From the NCBI GenBank assembly GCA_936450465.1, contig OW388293.1:40630982-40694981 (forward strand): DNA of 64,000 nucleotides, written 5' to 3'. The notes beneath the pieces were generated by a model. It ran no database searches. It saw only the letters and a program-made list of their open reading frames with translations, and had not been told where the DNA came from. The DNA is from Gibbula magus. Taxonomy: Eukaryota > Mollusca > Gastropoda > Trochida > Trochidae. Position numbers and translations under genes: made by a program. Positions within the stretch are counted from its first letter, which is position 1. The number at the start of each line of letters is the position of its first letter. Below are positions 1 through 9,555 of the stretch, in pieces.

Positions 1-1860
1 ATTTGAATCTTCAAATCTTTTATGCAAATTTATTTTTCTTCCAAGTATCTTTAAAATGGAAAATTTTGATAAAGAAGTTGTTTTGAAGCAGTAATATTAA
101 ATATCCTTTTTAATTGTGCCAGTTGAAGAGAACGTAGAAAAGTCATTTTGATTAATTAAGTAATACTGAAGTCGTGTTTACATATTTCTTATTTTCAACT
201 AAGATGTCATTTTAGCTATACTATTTTGTGAATTGTTGCAATTAATGTTAATGAGAGGTTATAAAGCTAATGAGCAATAACACTATTTATCAAAGCCTTT
301 TGGGTGCAAAAGCAAAGTTTTATTTAACTGCCAATATATTTGTGTAATATGTTCACCAACTTTTATCAACTAATATATTTATTTGTCATGGTTGAAAACC
401 ACAATGGTTGTAAAATATTCATCATTGATCACACTTCATATTGAAAAATATTTTTCACCCACAAACCAATAAAGTGTAATTGCATATTGTTAAATTTATT
501 TTATAACTAACATATACCATATACTACCAATCATTGTCTTAGACAGAAAATGACTTACCAATCACGGTGTTAAAATATGATTTTTGTTATATTTCAATTT
601 GAAATATGGACCATTTTATTAATACACATCATCATTCTGAATATATATTCCATTCTTATCTTACTTTAAGTAAGTTCATCGACTGTAATTTGTATTTAGG
701 AATAAAATAGTATTTTGGTATGCATATTTCAGAATAGCCATAAATTGTTTAATAAGTTTTTGTCATCATTATTGAAGTAATTAGTCCAAATTATTTTACA
801 CTGATTAGGTAATTAGAAACAATTTTGTTGACATGTTCATTAGGTTATTATTAGTCCTGGTTTTGTGATAGTTTTAATAATTTTATTATATGATAATGAG
901 AATAATAATGAGAATGGTCATCACTTGTTATATATTTATGATTTTGTTATGTATTTTAAATCATACAAGACCATCAATTGTTACATATATTTGCATTTCC
1001 ATTAATTTGGTAATCAAAAATAATTATCACAGATGATTAAATAAAAACTTACTAAAGTAAGAGTGTCTGTCAAACGTTACATTTTCATAAACAATATTTC
1101 ATAAATTGTACACTTCCAAAAGTACCTAAGTACAATACTTATTTATCATTAATTTTTAATTGATACATAACTTCATACTCACAAATAAGGCATTTAATTA
1201 TGATTTGTCATGTTCAAATTATTGCATCACTTATTAAGTTAGTCTTTAATGTAATCAGTTTTCGATTCCATTGAGTTCCATTGATATTTTCATGACTGCA
1301 GTCATCATTTAACATACCGGTATTAGGATTTTCAAAAAGAGGTAATTAATCAAAAGTTTTAATATATTTTCAACAATTTGCATCAGTTGAGACATAAATG
1401 TACTTGCATTGTTAGTAGGATTTAACATCAGATTTTGATGTCGCTTCTGTAAAACTGAACATCAATTGTAATATATTTGCATCTTCATCAATTAGCCTCA
1501 TCATTAATTAGATAATTGAGAGTAAATGACGAGCTGTACATATGCACAGTAGATAAGTAACTGGTTTCCATGATTAGCTACCCATCTTCAAGAGTGCTGT
1601 CGGATTAGAAGGGGACACTTCCAATACAAGTTGATGTACCCAGAAATTCCTAGAATCAAATAAAGTATTTTAGATACTTCACATTGTCTTCTGTTTTCAA
1701 TTGTTTGGTCTAAACTTTACTACTATTTAAATCTAACTAACTTTGAATTACTGATGGAAACAAGAAATCACTGTGCCCCAGTTGAAAGGGCTGAAAGTAC
1801 AGCGAAGATTATCTGGGAATTTTTTAATAGAATGTTGCTTTAAAGAGTATTTCACTTTAT
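1..1860. other. AT-rich intergenic DNA, no gene seen
   Basis: This stretch is strongly AT-rich and has no open frame with coding character. Loosely similar phrases recur, for example CATCAATTGT followed by ATATATTTGCAT and a second CATCAATTAG-like phrase near 960-1010 and 1450-1490. They suggest a highly decayed repeat rather than a gene. An AATAAA-type signal occurs near 1660, but no gene leading into it could be identified. Confidence 0.5.
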
Positions 1861-2350
1861 TATATAATTGTGAGTGATATACAAGGTTCTAGTAGTGACA
1901 TAACCCTCCAACAGGCTACAGTGAAAATCAACATTATCATCACTATACTCATTCTCTTTCTAATTAGGATACTCCACTCAGTCTCCCATCGTAACCTCTG
2001 TTGCATATGGAGCAATGTCTGTGCTAGAAATAGGGTCCTGATTGGTTGCATCAAAATTAGTTGTGTAATTAGCAACATTGTTTAAAACTTAGCATTCTGT
2101 AACTGTTGAAATGACTCGAGTTGTTTACAGGACAGAAGTCATTTGCAGATGTAAAACAATGTTTGATTGGACAAAAAAGTGACACTAACTCACTTCAAGA
2201 GATTTTAAGAGAATTGTAAGATATCAGCTATATGCAACAGAGGTTAGGATAGAAGTACTGAATGGAGAATCTCTGAGGAAAGAGAATGAGATAAACATGG
2301 TATTTGTCAAGGAAAACAGCTCCTATTTATCATACTGTATAACCAGTGTG

Positions 2351-2993
2351 TCAGTGTCTGATAGTGGTGAAACATGGGATCATTGTCTGATAGTGGTGAA
2401 ACCTGGAAGCATTGTCTGATATTGGTGAAACCTGGGAGCATTGTCTGATAGTGGTGAAACCTGGGAGCATTGTCTGATAGTGGTGAAACCTGGGAACATT
2501 GTCTGATAGTGGTGAAACCTGGGAACATTGTCTGATAGTGGTGAAACCTGGGATCATTGTCTGATAGTGGTGAAACCTGGGAACATTGTCTGATAGTGGT
2601 GAAATCTGGGAGCATTGTCTGATAGTGGTGAAACATGGGATCATTGTCTGATAGTGGTGAAACCTGGGAACATTGTCTGATAGTGGTGAAACCTGGGAAC
2701 ATTGTCTGATAGTGGTGAAACCTGGGAACATTGTCTGATAGTGGTGAAATCTGGGAGCATTGTCTGATAGTGGTGAAACATGGGATCATTGTCTGATAGT
2801 GGTGAAATCTGGGAACATTGTCTGATAGTGGTGAAATCTGGGAGCATTGTCTGATAGTGGTGAAACATGGGATCATTGTCTGATAGTGGTGAAATCTGGG
2901 AATATTGTCTGATAGTGGTGAAACCTGGGATCATTGTCTGATAGTGGTGAAACCTGGGAATATTGTCTGATAGTGGTGAAACCTGGGATCAAT
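2351..2993. repeat. 29-bp minisatellite, about 22 units
   Basis: Near-perfect tandem units of about 29 bp contain the core GATAGTGGTGAAACCTGGGA with CATTGTCT as linker. Variant bases (CCTGGGA, CATGGGA, ATCTGGGA) are mixed through the array, so units have been reshuffled. Because 29 is not a multiple of 3 and the unit has no stop on the minus strand, all three minus frames stay open and give long but meaningless ORFs. The array abuts a SINE-like sequence at 2994-3110, and its core matches the distal part of the SINE at 4209-4509. Confidence 0.93.
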
Positions 2994-3115
2994 TGTCTGG
3001 AACTCCTGAAAAGCAATAGACGGTACTGCAGAACAGTGCACCCAAACCTAACTGCACTTAGAACATGCCTGCACAACAAAGACATCAAATGGGTGGGATT
3101 CAAACCCAGGAAGTC
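2994..3115 (-). mobile_element. tRNA-derived SINE, partial, attached to the minisatellite
   Basis: Read on the minus strand, it has a B-box-like TGGGTTTGAATCCCACCCAT at the head. A body follows that parallels the better-preserved SINE at 4209-4509: a CTGCAGTACCG-like stretch, GTGCACTGTTCT-like stretch and GGAACTCC. The tail runs into the 29-bp minisatellite. The A-box end is missing or replaced by another repeat starting at about 3119 (TATACCCCGCC...). Confidence 0.65.
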
Positions 3116-3427
3116 TTGTTATACCCCGCCAACGTAGTCGGGTATAAAGTGATCCTTGTGTGTTCATCCGTCTGAAATCCTTTCCGGATCTTAACCCCAA
3201 AACTGTATGACTTGGAAACTTCAAATTTTGTATGGAAGTAACCAATATGATGCTGTTGTTTCTGTGAGGGGTTTCAACTCCCTGAACACAGCAATGAAAG
3301 AGTTATACAAGTTGTTTCATAAACTTCTCTGAGAAGCATTCAGCAATGTAGAAATGCAAGGTAATCAAGTTGTCATTGTGCGACACCACATTAACAAAAT
3401 CTGGACATGGTTATAATGGTTCATATA

Positions 3428-3571
3428 CACACGAACTCGATATCGTAATCAAAACGTATGTAAAACGTAGGTAAAAAATACCTACCCCAAATATAATACT
3501 CTGTTAAATAGGGGATAGGTTTTTTTACCTACGTTTTACCTACGTTTTAATTGCGATATCGAGTTCCTGTG
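3428..3571. mobile_element. 144-bp foldback MITE (GAACTCGATATCG family) with 8-bp TSD
   Basis: Terminal inverted repeats read CACACGAACTCGATATCG on the left and the complement of CACAGGAACTCGATATCG on the right, then AAAACGTA and ACGTAGGTAAAA subterminal inverted repeats. The 8-bp TTCATATA lies immediately outside both ends (3420-3427 and 3572-3579), which looks like a target-site duplication. An 8-bp duplication would fit hAT-type transposition, but the family is not proven. Related pieces lie at 4982-5080 and about 37990-38040. Confidence 0.8.
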
Positions 3572-4009
3572 TTCATATACTAGTAGGCCTATATGTTTGG
3601 AATAGTACAACAACAACATGAAAGCACAGGTCCTTATACCCCTTTAAATTGCGTTAGAAAGAATAATAGATAACCTAGGCCCTGCCCTATTACTATACAC
3701 ATGGATAATGATAGGGTAGGGTTAGGGGTAGAGTTTGTCTTTCAATCCCTATTTTATGGATCAGGAAACTACTACATACCGTCGTCACAAGTATCATATG
3801 CAAAGCATATCAAAATGTGTCTAATCCCTATTTTACAAGAGGGATAAGTGCTTCATCGAAAAGTACTTTTGATTTAATTGTTTAAATTGATTCAAAATAA
3901 ACTGACAACACCGCCTTGCTGTGATCTTAAAATTGAAGCGTTCATAAAATATCTTTGTAAAGACCGCTTTTTGATTCACAAGAAATTTTCGCCAAATACC
4001 ATTCACTTC

Positions 4010-4645
4010 CGACAGAGGTTACTCCCTTCAGATTTCCGATATAACCTCTGTTCTAGATTGCCTGAACTTCTAGACTCCAGCAAAATTCCCTAGCGGGAAA
4101 CCTCATACTGTATCCCTGTTTCTTTACCAATGAAAACTCATATTTCAGCGGCCATATCGACAGAGCGACTTCAAAGATCTAGGTATTTGTCTTGCTAATT
4201 AGCATATGAGGTGAGGTGAGGTGATTTGAGGTTTGACGCCGCTTTCAAGATTATTTCACTTACATCACGGCTGCTAGTATAATGGCAGGGAGAAAGCCCG
4301 AAACACCATGTGGCTATGCATTGCGGTGAAACCTGCGAGCATTGGCTGGAACTAGCGAACCATTGGTGGTACTGCACCGATATTCGGTGTAGCATTGCAT
4401 CCAAACCATACTGCGTGTAGAACAGTTCTCTACTGCAGACAAAGTTGCCGAGCCATTGGCGGGATTTGAACCCCTTGATCCGAAACTGAACGCGCTAACC
4501 ACTGCGCTCAATTAGCATATGTTCTTCGAATAAGTATGTCCAATGTAAATAACTTAAATTGATATTTGTCTCTGATTCGGTCTTCTTTATTTATTAGCAT
4601 GTTAAAGATCAATTGTTTTCAAATAGCATATTTCGAGGACAACAA
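4010..4645. repeat. Older dispersed repeat, split by a SINE
   Basis: Segments 4010-4208 and 4510-4645 together match one continuous stretch at about 41548-41890. Shared phrases include CTTCAGATTTCCGAT, ACCAATGAAAAC, TTTCAAAGATCTAGG, ATTAGCATATG and TTTGGTCTTCTTTATT-like sequence. The copy here is interrupted by the SINE at 4209-4509; the 41.6-kb copy is uninterrupted. No coding function is visible. Confidence 0.75.
4209..4509 (-). mobile_element. tRNA-derived SINE with 12-bp target-site duplication
   Basis: On the minus strand the element starts with an A-box-like AGCGCAGTGGTTAGCGCG and a B-box-like GGGGTTCAAATCCCGCC, the split RNA polymerase III promoter of tRNA-derived SINEs. An unrelated body follows, then a tail segment GTGATGTAAGTGAAATAAT and a short ACCTC repeat at the 3' end. 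The 12-bp AATTAGCATATG flanks both sides (4197-4208 and 4510-4521). The tail resembles the conserved 3' domain I associate with molluscan SINEs; that resemblance is from memory. Confidence 0.88.
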
Positions 4646-4981
4646 ATTAAAGGCATATGAAAATATTAATAAAATGTATTGTATTATTTCCCCATTTCCT
4701 AACCGAATTGGACAACTTGTTCACGGGGAAGTGATGGCTATTATCACTATGCGACAAGTAAAACATAAATTACGAAATCAAAGCATTACATTCACATCGA
4801 GAGACTTAATCCAAACTAATAAATAACCGACAATTTTTTTTAAAAAACTCTTCTTATCAGATGTAGTGTTTTGAACCTACACTCCCTTATGTTTCGCATT
4901 CCAGTTTCAATATCACGGTTATAGTTTTTTCTCTGTCAGTGTCATCTCTGTAAATCAACATTTTGCCACGTCATAAGTACA

Positions 4982-5080
4982 GGTACTCGATATCGTAATT
5001 AAAACGTATACAGAACGTCGGTAAAGAGTATAGGGTGTAGGTTATATCTCCATTTAATTACACGATATGGAGTTCCTATA
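4982..5080. mobile_element. Second MITE of the CTCGATATCG family, decayed
   Basis: It starts with TACTCGATATCGTAATTAAA and ends with CACGATATGGAGTTCCT, matching the termini of the 3428-3571 element, with ACGTCGGTAAA and TAGGTTATA internal remnants. No clear target-site duplication is visible. Confidence 0.65.
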
Positions 5081-5374
5081 GACATAAGCGATGTCGGTTA
5101 ACTGGGAGCACTCGATCTTGAACTGCTGTATAATTTAATCATACACGTTTTCAAGACCACAAATAGTGAACAATTAGGAGAACAAGCATCTTCCTCAACA
5201 CAGAAGATATGAATTTCGAGAAGAGTGCCAACACGTTCAGAATGCTATTTGTTAAAAAGTATTATATATATATAGCCTATATTCAATCAACATAGCCTTC
5301 AATATGTAAACATAGCGTTCAATTAAAGACATTAGGTAACCTATGTTTAAAAAATAAATTGACTGGAACAACGG

Positions 5375-5451
5375 CAATCTAAATAAATTTAGATCGATAT
5401 ATTTTTATAATGTTACAATAAACAACAGTCGATCTAAACTTATTTAGATTG
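5375..5451. mobile_element. 77-bp MITE with 9-bp target-site duplication
   Basis: Near-palindromic ends CAATCTAAATAAATTTAGAT and the complement of CAATCTAAATAAGTTTAGAT enclose a short AT-rich loop. The 9-bp GAACAACGG lies directly outside both ends (5366-5374 and 5452-5460). A 9-bp duplication is typical of Mutator-like transposition, but the ends are too short to assign with confidence. A decayed relative is at about 6488-6565 in intron 1 of the neighbouring gene. Confidence 0.82.
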
Positions 5452-5639
5452 GAACAACGGTATAGTAATCTTCAAAATCAAAAAGAGTAATTTAACGTGA
5501 TTCTTTGACAATTTGATTGTGAGGTTTGAGACGGTCGCAGTGTAGCATGCCAAATAAAATATTGATTGATTGAAATTGATGGATCCATACGGCGATTTCC
5601 TCAACTGATGAAAATAAACCATATATTATATTTATATTT

Positions 5640-6039
5640 AAAAATTGCATTCCAAGAGTTACCGAACTTGGCGATTCTGTCTCGAACCATTATGACGTCA
5701 TAGACAGTCGACGTAAACGATCGATGTTGCGTCAATGTTTTTGTTGCTGATTTTGTCTTATATTTACAAAATAAAACAGATTATTAAAATGGTATACACA
5801 TAGTAGAAATAAAAAGTACACACGTTGAACAAGAATGTATTTATTTCGTAAAAGAAACTAAAATTGGATCGAGGCTTTTTCTCTACGGCAACAGACCCTT
5901 GATTGTCTATGACGTCATCACAATCAGTGACGCTTGGAATCTCTAAGTGGCGCACGTCTTTTTTCCGCGGAAAAGCATTATCCAAAACTTAACAAACCGG
6001 CAATTATTTCACTCCCCCGCAAGAAATCAAGTCACTGAA
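5640..6039 (+). promoter_or_regulatory. Probable promoter and 5'UTR exon of the coiled-coil gene
   Basis: Two perfect palindromic CRE/ATF sites (TGACGTCA) lie at 5693-5700 and 5910-5917 in a locally less AT-rich region. A plausible noncoding first exon ends at AAGTCACTGAAG (6039), followed by the strong donor GTAAGT at 6040. The transcription start is not determined. CREB/ATF binding is known for TGACGTCA; its use here is inferred. Confidence 0.5.
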
Positions 6040-6257
6040 GGTAAGTTAGCTTTATTCAACCGTATTAATTAAATTTCAAAACAACTAAAATGTGAAATGC
6101 AATCATTTGCTTTACCGTACCTCTAAAAAGGTCAAGTGAAATGAATTAATATTTATTATCTATGATTTACACGGTTGTTGCTGTATTGCTGAATATACTT
6201 TTGATTTATTAACGATTCGTAACAATTTGTAAACAAATGTTGTTTTTTTTGTTCCAG

Positions 6258-8915
6258 ATGGGTTGGAAGAAATACAAACGGGATATAATGGCGGGACTCC
6301 GAATAATGGCTCCTATTGAGGAAGAGTTTGAAGAATGCAGAACTCCTACTCCAGTCGATGGTTAGTCTTACTTATATTTTATTACCGCTTCACTACGAAA
6401 TCGTATCTTTAAAACAACTGTAATGCAAATGCATAGAATATTGAAGATTTACTAGAGATGGGGTTTATAGGTGCATGGCATGTTTGTCAATCTAAATAAA
6501 TTTAGATCGACATATGTGTATAATGTTTTATTTTATTAACACCATACAGAGTAGTCGATCTAAATGTACTACGCTTGCATATTTGTTTGACTGGCAATTA
6601 AGACGTCGATGAATTAAGTAATGACATTAAAAAAAATGTATATTCTTTAAAAAAAAAGCTGATGATCCAAAGAGTTTATTATTATATGTTCTAGCACGAT
6701 ATTTATAATGCAAGTTTGTATTGTAACAGATGTAGGGATTATTCTATTCATCAAGTTTACTCAAATACTTGTTTAGACGTGTTTATATAGTTGATATTAT
6801 ATTTCCAGGTTCTGGTGATCAAGAAATGAAAGAGGACGACAAATCTCCTCAGTCGGGAGATGTTACACCTACTCCTGGTAAGAAAGACGTGTTATATATG
6901 CCGCACTTGCTGCTCACCTATCTGGTTCACAAAATGGTCCAACACACACATAGATGACGAACACATCCCTAAACATATTAATATTAGGCCTACTTAAAAT
7001 TTATTGTTTGATCCTATGATTTCCGTGCAGTAAAAAGGTAGTCAGTCTGTACCACGAACTATGAACACGAAATATGGCTGAAACGAAGCGAATACATAAC
7101 ACTTTATATATCTTGTATTCAGGTAGTCGCTCGAACAGCAGAGTCGATGGTCTTCTTGGGTCTCCAGTCGAAACGAGGTGGGTTGAGTTTGACATTCACT
7201 TATACATACATGTAGATAGATCATCTTTCATAGATCATAGGAACATATTCTTAAAGGGAGAGTTATACGACCGGTTGATTGCCGTATTTCCTCGAATATA
7301 ATCCGGGTCTCGAATATCAGACCTAACCCGGTCAAAATAAGTTTGACTTTTGGTGATTTATTGAAAATTTCAATTACATTATGTGCCATATAGCGGGGGA
7401 AAAACACATTATTTAGTCTTTTTTTAATTTAACAGATTTGGGAAAGAAAGGATGTAATAAGTAACATATTTACATAAGAAAAAAGTCTTATACAAGAACT
7501 AATAACCGAAAGTTGCCGAACTTACTCTCTGTGTTCAATGACTGCCATGTTAAAACTCTGGCCGACACAGGGATCTTTGTCGTATCATATCTTAGAAAAA
7601 CCTTAACTAAACCCCATTTTTATTGCTGTTTTTTTTCTCACTCAAACATTTTGAACTTTAAAAAGATATGTTAGTTAGGAAAACAATTTTCAAACTACAA
7701 ATCTGAGGAGCCAACATCCTTTATATTAGATCAGATTTGGCAGAAATTTATGTTGTAAGCCTACTTTAAAGGGGCAGTAGCACGTTTTTTCGCTCAAATA
7801 AGTCGATGAAATGTATTTGAAACATAAGTTCACCAATCGTAAAACACCCTTCTCTCTTCGGAAATACAAGTTTAAAAAGAGTGTACATGGCTCAGTAAGG
7901 CCATGGGAATCGTTTTTGTCATTCGAAATAATAAAATGTGTTCACAATAAAATGGCCGCCATGCAATGTTTGCTTTATACGCAACACCGTTATCACTACT
8001 ACGGATAATTGGTTCGTGTAATAAGATGTTTTGCCCTCTAAAGTAATTTTAAATGGCACAAATTATCATTATAAATCGGAAATTAGAAAAAATAAATTTT
8101 GCAAAAAACGTGCTACTGCCCCTTTAAGATATATTGAGTCAATTTAATTCCGTATACTATTTATAGTCATGCATATATATACCATTTACACTATTTATTC
8201 CCGGTTATTTACATCATTTGTTTTAAAAAGCAACGTATCATTCTTCTGCAGTTTCTCGGACCATCTCCAGAGTCTTGTTGAAGACTACACAAGGGAGATA
8301 ATCAACAAGGACCGACAACTCCGGGAAGTACGTAAACAGAAACATGACTTGTATATTGAGTTGTGGAACTATAAACTGAGCTGGACCATGGATAGGGCAG
8401 AGATGGACGAACTTAGAGCTCAGTTGGAGGAAGAGAGGAAGGAAAAAGAACGAATGCAGGATGAATACCTGAAATTCGTCGAGGAACTTAGTAAAGTGCA
8501 GGAAAGACTTGATGCCCTCAAAGAAAATGATCAGACTCGATCTAGATCTACATCTTCTAGATCTTCAGTCGAGGAGGAAGAACGACAACACCGTGTCCCT
8601 GCAGCGCCTCAACCTTTGGTGAAACGAGACATTGTTCCAACTGTGCCTCAATCACAGGTCCAAGTTCAAAGGCGACCTTACACGGGAAAGTTACGTGATG
8701 TACAACTCCCACCAATCACAGAGAACAACAAGGTTGTGAAGTCATCAGTGGCGCCCTCTAGATCAGGAAGCCGAGGATCTTCTGTCCATCTTCCTCCCAT
8801 TGTCCCTTCTCCCCCCAAACTGGCCCCCTCTCCCCCCAAACTCCCTCGAAACTCAAAATCCTCTTCCAGAAGCCGCATCCCCTGGGCACTCCCCCCACTG
8901 AGAAGGGGGTCTTGA
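6258..8915 (+). CDS. Coiled-coil protein, unrecognised, 4 coding exons, 296 aa
   Basis: Coding exons are 6258-6360, 6809-6877, 7123-7177 and 8252-8915 (stop TGA 8913-8915). All junctions are GT-AG (donors GTTAGT, GTAAGA, GTGGGT; acceptors TTCCAG, TTCCAG, ATTCAG, CTGCAG) and phases agree, giving 297 codons with stop. The start ATG (MGWKKYKRD) is the first two coding bases after the acceptor, so the 5'UTR lies upstream. Residues 1-75 are acidic and Pro/Ser-rich with two PTP turns. Residues about 80-167 form a charged coiled coil rich in E, K, R and L. A Ser/Arg patch follows, and the last 40 residues are Pro-rich (PSPPKLAPSPPKL). No signal peptide, membrane segment or catalytic motif is visible. 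A scaffold or cytoskeletal role is possible but is only inference. Introns contain two MITE-derived pieces. Confidence 0.8.
6488..6565. mobile_element. Decayed MITE of the CAATCTAAATAAATTTAGAT family
   Basis: The left end is identical to that of the 5375-5451 element. The right end (TCGATCTAAATGTACTACG) has lost part of its inverted repeat. It lies in the first coding intron of the coiled-coil gene. Confidence 0.65.
7281..7345. mobile_element. Fragment of the CCGTATTTCCTC MITE family
   Basis: It begins GCCGTATTTCCTCGAATATA followed by a CCGGGTCTCGAATA-type phrase, close to the left end of the complete element at 44040-44456. Only one end is present. It sits in the last intron of the coiled-coil gene. 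Confidence 0.55.
7770..8123. mobile_element. piggyBac-like MITE, 354 bp, TTAA target duplication
   Basis: Perfect terminal inverted repeats AGGGGCAGTAGCACGTTTTT bound the element. The tetranucleotide TTAA flanks both ends (7766-7769 and 8124-8127), the target-site signature of piggyBac-type transposases. No transposase is encoded; the internal open frame at 7811-8008 is not coding. It lies about 130 bp upstream of the last exon of the coiled-coil gene. A solo end of the same family is at about 21655-21685. Confidence 0.88.
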
Positions 8916-8980
8916 ACTGTTGAGAAATCTGTATAGGCCTATATTAAACCACGGTGCTTTGTCAGTTTTTGTTTTCAAAG

Positions 8981-8986
8981 AATAAA
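8981..8986 (+). terminator. Polyadenylation signal of the coiled-coil gene
   Basis: A canonical AATAAA lies 66 bp after the TGA stop at 8915, followed by T/GT-rich sequence (TCTGTTTTTGTTGTT), a normal arrangement for 3' end formation. Confidence 0.7.
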
Positions 8987-8989
8987 TTC

Positions 8990-9550
8990 TGTATTTTGAA
9001 TCTCTGTTTTTGTTGTTACATTTTTACATTACGCTTGAAGGGGTTGGGTTTTGTTGACACCATCATTATTTCAAATATGTAGGCCTATGATATTTGGTTA
9101 ATTTACTGCATTGTAATATATCATGTTCGCACATCTCGCATTACAAATCCACTTTGCAATATTCAGACATGTGTTCGGTCTATTGTAGCTCGCCGATGAC
9201 GTTTTTCGCAGTTCCAATACTTCTTTTCATTATGGATTTTCTTTTATCTGTACGTGTGTCCAGCGAAGAACAAGTGCTGACCGTCTCTGACTCTCAATGA
9301 AAGTAACCAAAAACCTGTGCAATTGTATTTTGTCTTGTGTACATGCATTGGACATTTTATTTATACCCATTGAAATAAAATAGATAAGCTTAGTGTCATG
9401 ACCATGTTTATAAACAAAGATATTATATTGCATCTGCCTTATGTCTTGTTATAGCAATATTATCGCTTCTGTTTTATATGAGATTGCCGATCTCCTACTA
9501 GCCACACTCCACTTCAACTGAGTCTATATCTGTCTTACCGGGAAGCAGAC
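8990..9550. other. Intergenic, nothing recognised
   Basis: No coding frame, RNA gene or clear repeat was found between the gene's polyadenylation signal and the start of the long transposon at 9556. Confidence 0.5.
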
Positions 9551-9555
9551 ATTTG

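Noticed and set aside
2307..2934. Long minus-strand ORFs of up to 189 codons (FTTIRQCSQ-type repeats)
   Set aside because: They are translations of the 29-bp minisatellite, open in all three frames because the unit has no stop; there is no start context, splice context or domain.
5764..5985. Minus-strand 73-codon ORF that could suggest a divergent gene at the CRE-containing promoter
   Set aside because: Only the first half looks protein-like, and the rest is Phe/Tyr/Ile-rich AT translation; no splice or polyadenylation support.
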